54,301 nt of DNA from Nostoc sp. FACHB-973 (GTDB lineage: Bacteria; Cyanobacteriota; Cyanobacteriia; Cyanobacteriales; Nostocaceae). Both the position numbers and the translations under genes were made by a program. The stretch lies in NCBI RefSeq assembly GCF_014698115.1, contig NZ_JACJSJ010000052.1, positions 1-54,301 on the forward strand, read 5' to 3'. The notes under the pieces were generated by a model that saw only the letters and a list, made by a program, of their open reading frames with translations, did no database searches and had not been told where the DNA came from. Of this stretch, positions 33,251 to 41,209 are shown in pieces. Position 1 is the first letter of the stretch. Each line of letters begins with the position of its first letter.

Positions 33251-35176
33251 TTAATTTGACTTGGGACGAGGAAACTGGGAAGGTGACTTGAAGTTTTCTA
33301 CTGGTACATTTTTGAGTGCCTTTTCCATAAAATCTTTCCAAATAGGAGCAACCATACCGCCACCTGTAGCACGGCTAGCTAATTGTCTGTTGTCGTCTCT
33401 CCCCACCCAGACAGCAGTAGTTAATTGTGGCACAGTGCCAACAAACCAAATATCCTTTTCTGAGGAAGTTGTACCTGTCTTTCCAGCGCTGGGGCGGTTT
33501 ATGGCAGCACCTTTACCTGTACCGCTAGTAACTACCGTTCGCATCACATCGATAATGGCTGCCGAAGCCCAAGGGTCTAGAACTAGCTGAGGTTTAGGGG
33601 TATTATCTAGTAATACATTACCACTACTATCGCTGACACGCGCAATTACGGTGGGTGGGGACTGCCAACCATAATTAGCAAAGGTAGCATAAGCACTGGC
33701 CATTTCCAGGGGAGTGACACCAATTGCACCCAGAGGTAGTGAAGTCACAGGTTCCATTGGACTCATAATGCCCAAGGTACGACAGGTTTCGATGACTCTA
33801 TTCATCCCCACAGCCTTACCAATCTTAATCACAGGAATGTTACGTGACTGGGCTAAAGCAGTACGAATTGGCATAGGGCCGCTAAAACCTCCATCGTAGT
33901 TTCTCGGATAGTACCAACCGTTACCATCTCGATAGCTGACTGGAGAATCTACCACCGTTGTGTCTGGGCCATATTTCCCGGTAGCAAAAGCAGTATAGTA
34001 GACAAAGGGTTTAAAAGAAGATCCGGGCTGCCGCTGAGCTTGAGTTGCCCGATTGAATTCACTGATTTTAGGATCTACACCACCCACCAGTGCTTTGATA
34101 AAATGCGTGCGCGGATCAATTGCCACCAAAGCGATTTGATTCTTGGACAATCCCTGCCCCAGCAGTGATTTATGCCATTTAACAACAGTGTCTTCTGCCA
34201 TAACCTGGAAATTGGCGTCAACAGTAGTTTGCACGCGCATTCCGCCCTTGAGTAGTGCCTCACGCCCAAACTTTTTAGCCAACTCCTGCGCTACAGTATT
34301 GGTTATATAAGGTAGGGCACTACCTTGAAAGGATTTGATTTTACCAAGTTTAATTTCTTGCTTGAGGGCATCGTCGTACTCTTGCTGGTTGATCCAATTC
34401 AATTCCAGCATTCGTCCCAGCACTTCTTTTTGTTTCTGTTTTGCCAACTTCATGCTGGCAAAGGGGCTGAATTCTTCTGGTGCTTGAATCAAACCCGCCA
34501 TCATTGCTGACTCACCCAAGGTTAAATATTCTGCTGATTTATTAAAGTAACTGCGTGCCGCCGTCTGTACACCATAATTATTATGACCCCAATAAACTTG
34601 ATTGAGGTACATTTCTAAAATTTGATCTTTGGTGAGAATTTGCTCTAACCGAATTGCCAGCACACCTTCTGCTAACTTCCGGGTAAAGGCACGCTTGCGA
34701 GTCAAAAATAGGTTTTTTACCAATTGCATGGTAACAGTAGAGCCACCCTCTTTGACTCCACCTGCTACAGCGTTAACTACTACAGCACGTCCAACACCAG
34801 TGGGGTTAATCCCGTGGTGATCGTAGAAGTGGCTATCTTCACTTGCCAATACTGCCCGTTTGAGATTCGGGGAAATCCGATCCAGGGGAACTACTTCCCG
34901 ATTGGCTTCTCCGTGGACACTGGCTAAGAGTTTACCTTTAATGTCATAAATGTAAGTTGTTTCTGAGGGAAAGAAGTTGCGTAGCTGTCTTACATCTGGC
35001 AAATTACGGAAACTAATTGCTAAACCAACCAGTCCTCCGGCTACAATGGAACTTGCCAGCATGGTGATTGAAAGAAGAGTGCCGCCAGTTACCTGACCAA
35101 CTCCTTTCAAAAACTCAAAACCTGATGAAGCCCGACGTTGTGGCTGTTTCTCTTCAAAAGTCCTAGACGACGACAC
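33251..35176 (-). CDS. Class A penicillin-binding protein (PBP1A-type)
   Basis: Bifunctional peptidoglycan synthase of 641 residues. One N-terminal membrane anchor (about 30-55, GGTLLSITMLASSIVAGGLVGLAI). Glycosyltransferase (GT51) domain with ASEDSHFYDHHGINP (catalytic Glu near 112), GGSTVTMQLVKNLFLT and LEMYLNQVYWGHNNYG. Transpeptidase domain with SxxK (GSSFKPF), SxN (SRNIPVIK region) and KTGTTSS motifs. Ends in a Pro/Ser tail, with no PASTA domain. Divergent from tyrS, the two starts being about 170 bases apart. The genome likely has further paralogues, so no symbol is assigned. Confidence 0.92.
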   Translation of the reverse strand: MSSSRTFEEKQPQRRASSGFEFLKGVGQVTGGTLLSITMLASSIVAGGLVGLAISFRNLPDVRQLRNFFPSETTYIYDIKGKLLASVHGEANREVVPLDRISPNLKRAVLASEDSHFYDHHGINPTGVGRAVVVNAVAGGVKEGGSTVTMQLVKNLFLTRKRAFTRKLAEGVLAIRLEQILTKDQILEMYLNQVYWGHNNYGVQTAARSYFNKSAEYLTLGESAMMAGLIQAPEEFSPFASMKLAKQKQKEVLGRMLELNWINQQEYDDALKQEIKLGKIKSFQGSALPYITNTVAQELAKKFGREALLKGGMRVQTTVDANFQVMAEDTVVKWHKSLLGQGLSKNQIALVAIDPRTHFIKALVGGVDPKISEFNRATQAQRQPGSSFKPFVYYTAFATGKYGPDTTVVDSPVSYRDGNGWYYPRNYDGGFSGPMPIRTALAQSRNIPVIKIGKAVGMNRVIETCRTLGIMSPMEPVTSLPLGAIGVTPLEMASAYATFANYGWQSPPTVIARVSDSSGNVLLDNTPKPQLVLDPWASAAIIDVMRTVVTSGTGKGAAINRPSAGKTGTTSSEKDIWFVGTVPQLTTAVWVGRDDNRQLASRATGGGMVAPIWKDFMEKALKNVPVENFKSPSQFPRPKSN

Positions 35177-35349
35177 GGCGATTTCACTTCCTCACTTGTA
35201 AATTTAACTGTAATTCATTGGGCGAAGCAAGGCGGTTAATTTTTTGCAATTATAGTAGTTTGGCAGATGAGAAAGTGGATAAATTGCAAGTGTTTATAAC
35301 CAACTTAACTTCTAGTGTACAAAGCATAGCTAACAGTGGATTTTCTAGT

Positions 35350-36540
35350 ATGACGCCAGATATGAATTGGCTGCATCGTGGTGTAGTAGAAGTTTTCCCA
35401 CAACCAGTTGATGTTAACAGTGAAAGTCTAGAAAAGCGCTTATTAACTACAAACCAACCTTTGAGGGTCAAATTGGGCATTGACCCTACTGGTACTGATA
35501 TTCATCTAGGTCATAGCATACCAGTACGAAAACTGCGAGCTTTTCAAGATGCTGGTCATATAGCAGTTCTAATTATTGGCGATTTTACAGCACGCATTGG
35601 CGATCCGACTGGTAAATCTGAGGTGCGTCGTCAGCTTACAGAAGCAGACGTAGCCCAAAATGCCCAGACTTATCTTGACCAAGTACGTCCTATCTTGGAT
35701 TTTGACACACCAGGAAGGTTAGAGGTGCGCTATAACTCCGAATGGCTTTCCCAGCTGAACTTAGAGAAAATTTTGGAGTTACTTTCCACGATGACTGTCG
35801 GGCAAATGTTGGCTAAAGAGGGATTTGCCGATCGCTATAAAAAAGAGAATCCGATTTTTATCCATGAGTTCCTGTACCCGTTGATGCAAGGTTTTGATTC
35901 GGTTGCAGTTGAGGCAGATGTGGAATTAGGAGGAACCGATCAGAAATTTAACATTGCTGTGGGCAGAGATTTACAGCGCCATTTTGGTCAAAAGCCACAA
36001 TTTGGGATGCTGCTGCCAATTTTGATTGGCACAGATGGCGTGCAAAAAATGTCCAAGTCCTTAGGTAATTATATTGGGTTATCAGAACACCAGGGACAAA
36101 AGTATCAGAAGTTACAAGGAATACCAGATAATCTACTAGAGCAGTATTTTGAACTGTTGACAGATTTACCTTTAGATCAATTGCCAGAAAATCCCCGCGA
36201 TCGCCAAACACTTTTAGCATGGGAAGTTGTGAAACAGTACCACGGCGAAACGGCAGCCCAAGAAGCTAAAGAAGCCGCCGAAAGCGGTGGTAAGGAAGGT
36301 GCAGTTCCAGAATTTTCTCTGGCTGGGTTGTCGCAATTTCCCGTAAAGTTAGCCTATCTTCTCAATGTCACTGGTTTGTGTAAAAGTACAGGGGAAGGCA
36401 AGCGGAAAATTCAAGAAGGTGGAGTGCGTTTAAATGGCGATCGCATTTCTGATGTCGATACCACTTTCGCTACTGCTACTGATTTACAAGGTAAAGTTTT
36501 ACAAGTTGGCAAAAACAAGTTTGTGCGTTTAGTGCTTTAG
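35350..36540 (+). CDS. tyrS: Tyrosyl-tRNA synthetase
   Basis: Class I aminoacyl-tRNA synthetase charging tRNA-Tyr, about 396 residues. The HIGH-type motif is HLGH (GTDIHLGHSIPV), tyrosine-pocket GGTDQKFN, KMSKS motif KMSKSLGNY, and a C-terminal S4 RNA-binding domain from about 330 (SGLC...RKIQEGGVRLNGDRI). The frame is open upstream to a TTG at 35218, but that 44-residue extension resembles no synthetase N-terminus. MNWLHRGVVEVFPQ corresponds to the family start, so ATG 35350 or 35362 is preferred. The family divides into TyrRS-type and TyrRZ-type, and length suits the longer TyrZ branch. Confidence 0.92.
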   Translation: MTPDMNWLHRGVVEVFPQPVDVNSESLEKRLLTTNQPLRVKLGIDPTGTDIHLGHSIPVRKLRAFQDAGHIAVLIIGDFTARIGDPTGKSEVRRQLTEADVAQNAQTYLDQVRPILDFDTPGRLEVRYNSEWLSQLNLEKILELLSTMTVGQMLAKEGFADRYKKENPIFIHEFLYPLMQGFDSVAVEADVELGGTDQKFNIAVGRDLQRHFGQKPQFGMLLPILIGTDGVQKMSKSLGNYIGLSEHQGQKYQKLQGIPDNLLEQYFELLTDLPLDQLPENPRDRQTLLAWEVVKQYHGETAAQEAKEAAESGGKEGAVPEFSLAGLSQFPVKLAYLLNVTGLCKSTGEGKRKIQEGGVRLNGDRISDVDTTFATATDLQGKVLQVGKNKFVRLVL

Positions 36541-36572
36541 ATGGGGAGTAGGGAATGGGGAGTGGGGAATCG
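36541..36572 (+). repeat. GGGGAGT/GGGGAAT repeat supplying the pyrF start
   Basis: GGGGAGTAGGGAATGGGGAGTGGGGAAT heptamers fill the whole tyrS-pyrF gap and run into pyrF. The ATG at 36555 used by pyrF lies within the repeat, so MGSGES is repeat-encoded. Confidence 0.6.
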
Positions 36573-37286
36573 GCAAAACAACGAGTGATAGTGGCTTTGG
36601 ATGTGCCAGATGCAGAAAGTGCGATCGCCCTTGTGGATCGGCTTGATGATGTTACTTTCTTCAAAGTAGGCTTGGAGTTGTTTACCAGTACTGGACCGAA
36701 AATTCTGGAAATACTCAAGTCTAAGCAAAAGCGCATTTTCCTGGATTTAAAGTTTGACGACATCCCCAACACCGTTGCTGGTGCTTGCCGTAGTGCAGCT
36801 CGTTTTGGGGTAGATTTATTGACAATTCATGCTACATGTGGTAAAGAAGCTCTCAAAGCAGCAGTTGAGGCGGCGCAAGTAGGAGCGGCACAAGCGGGTA
36901 TAAAACCACCCAAGTTAATTGCTATTACTTTGCTAACAAGCATTTCTTCGAGGCAGTTGGCATTTGACTTGAAAATTCCCTTAGAATTGCCAGAATACGC
37001 TCTAGAAATGGCACTGATGGCGCAAGAGTCGGGGTTGGATGGAGTAGTGTGTTCGCCCCAAGAAGCGGCACAGCTACGACAGAGTTGTGGAGATGATTTT
37101 TTGCTAGTTTGTCCTGGGGTTAGACCGACTTGGGCAAATCAGGCAGATCAAAAGCGATCGCTTACTCCTTTCCAAGCTATCAGTGCTGGGGCAGATTATC
37201 TAGTGATTGGGCGTCCCATCACTACTGCTGCTGACCCTGAGCTAGCTTGGAAGAGAATTTGTGAGGAATTGAGTGCGATCGCATGA
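36555..37286 (+). CDS. pyrF: Orotidine 5'-phosphate decarboxylase
   Basis: Last step of UMP synthesis, OMP to UMP. The 243-residue TIM barrel has the signature FLDLKFDDIPNTV with the catalytic Asp-Lys-Asp, IVALDVPDAESA at strand 1, LLTSISS, and GVVCSPQEA and PGVRP near the phosphate site. The first codons are encoded by heptamer repeat DNA and no good alternative in-frame start precedes VIVALDV, so this start is used with reservation. It begins 14 bases after tyrS and its stop overlaps the next gene's ATG by 4 bases, so the three genes are probably one operon. Confidence 0.93.
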   Translation: MGSGESAKQRVIVALDVPDAESAIALVDRLDDVTFFKVGLELFTSTGPKILEILKSKQKRIFLDLKFDDIPNTVAGACRSAARFGVDLLTIHATCGKEALKAAVEAAQVGAAQAGIKPPKLIAITLLTSISSRQLAFDLKIPLELPEYALEMALMAQESGLDGVVCSPQEAAQLRQSCGDDFLLVCPGVRPTWANQADQKRSLTPFQAISAGADYLVIGRPITTAADPELAWKRICEELSAIA

Positions 37287-37912
37287 AGGTAGAAATCAGA
37301 AATCAAATTTATGGCTTGTGGCTCCTAGTTTGTGGTTTCTGGTTTGTAACACCAAACATCTTCAATAACTCAGCATTCGCCGAGAATTTCACCCCTAACC
37401 CCTCTTTGCTAGCACAGAGGGGAAACATCAACATTGGGGTAAAATCTTCGTGTTCTGAGCAAGATTTAGAAACATTGACTACACAGTTATTGCAAGATTT
37501 ACCTAGTTACACCAACCGCGCTAGTCAACGCGCCCGCCGTCGCAGCCGCAGTAGTGACCTATATAGTTATATGTTGGTAGCAGGAAGACCTGAGTTTACT
37601 CCCCTACCCCTTAACCTTGAAGAATATAGTAAAGACGCCCCTGAAAGTTCTGCATCAGGAGTTGAGCAAGTATTTTTTACTACCTTAGAACGCCAGTATA
37701 TAAGTAAGAAAGCGGTAGAATTACAAGAATTTCACTGGCTATTGTTGACTAAAACTAAAAGTGGTTGGCGTGTAGTGATGATGTTTACTCAAACTGGTTC
37801 CTATTCAGAAAAGCAAGCACTATCCCCGCCACGTGATAGTAGTAATGGTGCGATCGCTCAAGGAGTTAAAGCTTGGTTACGCGATTGTCAAGCAGGAGCT
37901 GTGCGTAAATAA
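37283..37912 (+). CDS. Exported hypothetical protein, 209 aa
   Basis: Unrecognised. An N-terminal hydrophobic segment (IYGLWLLVCGFWFVTPNIF, about 9-27) followed by AFA looks like a signal peptide cleaved near NSAFA. Then comes a Cys-containing stretch (SSCSEQDLETLTTQLLQDLPSYTNRAS), an Arg/Ser-rich patch (RARRRSRSS), and a conserved-looking C-terminal half ending VKAWLRDCQAG. Two cysteines (SSCSE and RDCQA) could form a disulfide outside the cytoplasm. It starts in the ATGA overlap with pyrF, implying coupled translation. A diverged copy of its last 150 bases lies 500 bases downstream. Confidence 0.7.
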   Translation: MKVEIRNQIYGLWLLVCGFWFVTPNIFNNSAFAENFTPNPSLLAQRGNINIGVKSSCSEQDLETLTTQLLQDLPSYTNRASQRARRRSRSSDLYSYMLVAGRPEFTPLPLNLEEYSKDAPESSASGVEQVFFTTLERQYISKKAVELQEFHWLLLTKTKSGWRVVMMFTQTGSYSEKQALSPPRDSSNGAIAQGVKAWLRDCQAGAVRK

Positions 37913-37931
37913 ATTAGGAGAACATTAAATA

Positions 37932-38384
37932 ATGTCAAAAATACCCATTCAAATTCTCTACGAGCAGGATTATCAATTGTGGTTAGAAACTACATTGAAA
38001 CAATTACAAGAACGAGATTTAGATCGTCTTGATTGGGAGCATTTAATTGAGGAGATTGCAGCATTGGGTAATGAACAGAAACACAAGCTCGAAAGTTATC
38101 TACTGCAACTTCTCAAACATCTGCTTTTGTATCAACATTGGAGTCTTCCTGATTGTCGAAATCATTGGGAGGTGGAAATTGATAATTTTCGGGTAGAACT
38201 TAGGAAATTAACCAAATCAAAAAACCTCTACAATTATCTGCTCACAGTGGTTGAGGAAGTCTACATTGATGCATTACGACAAGCAAAAAAGAAAAGTGGA
38301 TTAAATTGTTTCCCCCAAAGTTGTCCTTATAGCGTTGAGGAAATTTTAGATGTGGATTATTTGCCACCATTTACATATTTATAA
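37932..38384 (+). CDS. DUF29 family protein
   Basis: A 150-residue protein of the DUF29 family, very common and multi-copy in filamentous cyanobacteria. Characteristic blocks are YEQDYQLWLETTLKQLQERDLDRLDWEHLIEEI at the start, QLLKHLLLYQHW, and the C-terminal FPQSCPYSVEEILDVDYLP. All-helical, without membrane segments; the function is unknown. AGGAG sits about 12 bases before the ATG. It is flanked on one side by the exported hypothetical and on the other by a decayed copy of that gene's 3' end, which suggests it was inserted or trapped in a duplication. Confidence 0.88.
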   Translation: MSKIPIQILYEQDYQLWLETTLKQLQERDLDRLDWEHLIEEIAALGNEQKHKLESYLLQLLKHLLLYQHWSLPDCRNHWEVEIDNFRVELRKLTKSKNLYNYLLTVVEEVYIDALRQAKKKSGLNCFPQSCPYSVEEILDVDYLPPFTYL

Positions 38385-38410
38385 GTAGGACCCTATCTTT
38401 GTATCTTAGA

Positions 38411-38563
38411 AAAAGTGCTTGGCGTCTAGTGATGATATTTTCTCAAACTGGTTCGTATTCTACGATAGCAGCCACTATCCCGTGGCAGGGATAGTAGTAA
38501 TAATGTGATCGCTCAAGGAGTCAAAGCTTGGTTACGCGATTGTCAAGCGGGAAGTGTGCGTAA
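38411..38563 (+). pseudogene. Decayed duplicate of the 3' end of the 209-aa hypothetical gene
   Basis: Closely matches 37757-37908 along its length: AGTG(G/C)TTGGCGT, TCTCAAACTGGTTC, CACTATCC, GATAGTAGTAAT, ATCGCTCAAGGAGT, then AAAGCTTGGTTACGCGATTGTCAAGC. Small indels in the middle (GTGGCAGGGATAG versus CGCCACGTGATAG) break the frame. It has no start codon and no ORF, so it is a pseudogene fragment. Divergence is by eye perhaps 15 percent. Confidence 0.8.
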
Positions 38564-38605
38564 CCGGACAATGAAGCCTGGGGTTTAATTCTACCAATTT
38601 TCAGT

Positions 38606-38772
38606 TTAGTCACAGCTACTACTGCCGGAATCACAGCTACTACTGCCGGAATCACAGCTACTACTGCCAGAATCATAGCTACTACTGCCGGAATCACAGC
38701 TACTACTGCCAGAATCATAGCTACTACTGCCGGAATCATAGCTACTACTGCCGGAATCATAACTACTATTGG
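38606..38772. repeat. 21-base minisatellite
   Basis: Tandem CACAGCTACTACTGCCGGAAT-like units (variants CATAG, CCAGA), about eight copies, forming the C-terminal heptad repeats of the overlapping membrane protein. Because the unit is a multiple of 3 and lacks stops in another frame, a second ORF (38521-38925) is also open; it is considered spurious. Confidence 0.85.
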
Positions 38773-38983
38773 AGTTGTAGTTACTGCTGTTAAAGTTATA
38801 GTCACTACTAGGGTTATATATCTGAGCATCACCAACAGATGAACTACTGGTGCTATTACTAGAAGAATTACCAAAGTAGCCTCTACTGCTTTTATGGGAA
38901 CTCTTTTTAGTGGGTGAAGCAGCACCTTTGATGAGAGCTATAAAGCCCAGGACAATCAGTAAAAATACGATCAAGCTCCACAT
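38606..38983 (-). CDS. Small membrane protein with Ser-Tyr/Cys-Asp heptad repeats
   Basis: A 125-residue protein. One N-terminal membrane segment (WSLIVFLLIVLGFIALIKG, 2-20), a Lys/Ser linker (SPTKKSSHKSSRGYFG), then Ser/Asn/Tyr-rich sequence. It ends with about seven copies of DSGSSSY/DSGSSSC, finishing in SCD. The tail is a 21-base minisatellite. Repeat units near the stop carry Cys where upstream units carry Tyr (TAT/TGT, a single base apart). Function is unknown; the tail would be flexible and Cys-bearing, on whichever side the single anchor leaves it. Copy number probably varies between strains. Confidence 0.6.
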   Translation of the reverse strand: MWSLIVFLLIVLGFIALIKGAASPTKKSSHKSSRGYFGNSSSNSTSSSSVGDAQIYNPSSDYNFNSSNYNSNSSYDSGSSSYDSGSSSYDSGSSSCDSGSSSYDSGSSSCDSGSSSCDSGSSSCD

Positions 38984-39253
38984 AGTTCCTCTCCTGTGCT
39001 AATCTTCTGAAGATTAATAGGCTGACGAAAATCCGAGTATAACTTCAGTCGTGTCAACCATTTTTCCGGATTTCATGAAGCTTGAGAGGTACTATTTAAT
39101 TGTCACGCAAAATATACGCAAATAATGTATAATATCTAACTTATACTGAATCTATAAATTTTCAGCAATTTTGTAATTTATTTGCCTTACCTGACTGGAC
39201 AAGGCAAGAACAGGATTCCCTCCTGAAAAAAGTCTGGTATAAATCCAGTTTCA

Positions 39254-41008
39254 TCAGGTGTCTTTTCTGATTTCGTCTAACTTGGCACGCACTGCTTGGA
39301 TATCCTGCCACATCAACCATTTAGGCGCACCTCTTTCTTTAGAAGGGTTACGCAACAAATAGGAAGGATGAAAAATTGGCATACACAAACGTCCTTCCCA
39401 CTCTAGCCACTGTCCGCGAATTTTAGAAATCGCCCGCTTATCGCCAGTCAAACTTTTGAGGGCAGTTGCACCCGTTAACAGAATGATTTTCGGGTCAACT
39501 AGGCGAATTTGTTCTAGTAAGTAGGGTTTGCAAGCCGTCACTTCTTGTGTAGTAGGTACACGATTCTCTGGTGGGCGGCAATTATGTACAACACCTGCGG
39601 GTGTCACAAAATTGGCTGTGTCTTCAACATCAATACAGTAAACTACGTCAAAATCTGGCTTTGGTGGTAATAGTTTTTTAATAACTGGTTTCCAGTAGGT
39701 GACAACTGCTTCTTCTTGATAAACTTCTATGTTAAAGGGAATGCTATGCAGTTCCTCTGGCAATTTATATCGCATAGAGGCAGGAATGTATTCAGCAATA
39801 TTTTCTAAAAAGCGAATGCCTTCACCATATCTAAAAAATAGTCTCCAAGTAGACTTAAAAACTGCGTATGTTCTGTAACCTTGAGTCTCAAAATATTTAA
39901 CAACTTTTTGAGCCGTTTCTGGTGTGATGTTTCCTAAAGCAATTTCAACATCAATACTTTTTCTTATTTGCCCATCTTTGGTCTTTCTTCGCCAATAACC
40001 ATCATCCATGTACCAAATAGCTAACCCAAAGTTGTCTAGTTTTTCTAGTGCTGTTATGGGAAAATCTTTTCTATTATTGGGATACCATTCCTCGCGTAGG
40101 TCTTGCAAATAATAGGTTTTTGCCAGTCCCATGCTCAGAGATTGATAAGTTGTGCCATTTTGTGACTTGGCTAGATATTCTTTTACCTGTGGTCGAAAAC
40201 CATTTAATACTCTTGCTTTGAGTTTTAAATAAGCTGCTTGTTGAATACTATGATTTTCCAAAAACTGACCACTGGAACTAATACAAGCATCACCTAGTAA
40301 AGACCCTAGTAATACTTGCAACCCTCTGCTTCCAGGAGCAGGTGTACCAGTTGCAACTAAGTCATCGTCTTGTAATTCTTCAACGGTAATCCAGCCTCTA
40401 CGGGTAAGTACTTGATGATCTGCTGTTGCAATATAGCCAACTTCACCTTTGTTGTTACATTTACCATCTGGAAAAAAGACTTTGTAAAGCTGCCTTCCTG
40501 CGAGCTTAGACCGATACCAACCAGTTACTTGTTTCCAAACCAAGCTGCCATTAGAATCAACACTCAACACTTTACCTGACCACTGATTTTTGACAATCCA
40601 GTTAAGTCGTTTAGAACCTTCTTCTGTGATGATTCTCGTATAACCAGCGAGACATTTATTGATATTGGCAATGTATACATCTTGCTCAGTACTCAAATTC
40701 ACAGATGCCAGAATTTTCTCTAGCAATTGTCCTGATTTGCCGACAAATGGTAAACCCGTTTCGTCTTCATTTTGGCCAGGGGCTTCTCCTACAACCATTA
40801 TTGGGGCTTTGAGGTTACCGCGTCCAACGACGGCGTGGGTACGAGTGTTTCCCAGTACACATCGGTGACAGCGATCGCAATGCTGCACCAACTCGGTCAT
40901 AGTCGAATAGGTTCCTGGAGGGATAGGAATTTTAGCGTCTGTGGGAATAAGTTCTTGTTGGTTAAAGTTTGAGTCGTCAAAGAGGCTGAGTTGGTTTTCG
41001 CTGCTCAT
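39254..41008 (-). CDS. Family-4-type uracil-DNA glycosylase precursor containing an intein
   Basis: A 584-residue precursor. Exteins: residues 1-118 and 477-584, together about 226, a normal length for family 4 UDGs, which excise uracil from DNA in base-excision repair. Motifs: GEAPGQNEDETGLPFVGKSGQLL (74-96, catalytic and uracil-binding), NINK|CRPPENR at the splice point, and IFHPSYLLRN (546-555). The [4Fe-4S] cysteines are C44 and C47 (HCDRCHRC; C50 is an alternative), C477 (CRPPENR) and C493 (VTACKPY), giving the C-x2-C...C-x15-C spacing of the family. Residues 119-476 are an intein (separate entry) lying immediately before C477. A SPO1-polymerase-like annotation is an equivalent older name. 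Single gene; the 38984-39253 spacer holds no gene. Confidence 0.92.
   Translation of the reverse strand: MSSENQLSLFDDSNFNQQELIPTDAKIPIPPGTYSTMTELVQHCDRCHRCVLGNTRTHAVVGRGNLKAPIMVVGEAPGQNEDETGLPFVGKSGQLLEKILASVNLSTEQDVYIANINKCLAGYTRIITEEGSKRLNWIVKNQWSGKVLSVDSNGSLVWKQVTGWYRSKLAGRQLYKVFFPDGKCNNKGEVGYIATADHQVLTRRGWITVEELQDDDLVATGTPAPGSRGLQVLLGSLLGDACISSSGQFLENHSIQQAAYLKLKARVLNGFRPQVKEYLAKSQNGTTYQSLSMGLAKTYYLQDLREEWYPNNRKDFPITALEKLDNFGLAIWYMDDGYWRRKTKDGQIRKSIDVEIALGNITPETAQKVVKYFETQGYRTYAVFKSTWRLFFRYGEGIRFLENIAEYIPASMRYKLPEELHSIPFNIEVYQEEAVVTYWKPVIKKLLPPKPDFDVVYCIDVEDTANFVTPAGVVHNCRPPENRVPTTQEVTACKPYLLEQIRLVDPKIILLTGATALKSLTGDKRAISKIRGQWLEWEGRLCMPIFHPSYLLRNPSKERGAPKWLMWQDIQAVRAKLDEIRKDT
39581..40654 (-). 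mobile_element. LAGLIDADG intein in uracil-DNA glycosylase
   Basis: Intein of 358 residues (precursor 119-476). Block A begins CLAGYTRIITEEG (Cys1 nucleophile). Block B has TADHQVLTRRGW (T77, H80). Endonuclease block C is LLGSLLGDACI (115-125) and block E is LAIWYMDDGYW (211-221), the two LAGLIDADG helices, each with an acidic residue (D122; D217/D218). Block F is VYCIDVEDTANFV and block G is PAGVVHN ending in H357-N358, followed by Cys+1. All splicing residues appear intact, so it is probably active in splicing. The endonuclease would target an inteinless allele. No HIP1 octamer was noticed in the intein, although it occurs in the N-extein, weakly suggesting foreign origin. Confidence 0.93.
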
Positions 41009-41209
41009 GAAAATTACAATTTTGGTATCAGCACCAGCAGTCTTATCTGATTCAAGTACGTCTTTGATTAGGCACCGATCAGAAATAGACTTCAGAAATA
41101 GACTTTTACTGAATACTTATTATTTATACAAATCTTATTTTATCAGTTAATTTGAGACAAAATTCAGTCATGATAAAAGCAGTGCCGTCCTGAGATGCTG
41201 GGGGAAGCC

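Noticed and set aside
38521..38925. 134-codon minus-strand ORF overlapping the Ser-rich membrane protein
   Set aside because: Open only because the 21-base repeat has no stop in this frame; its Val/Ile/Ala low-complexity product and missing anchor or ribosome-binding site fit a shadow.
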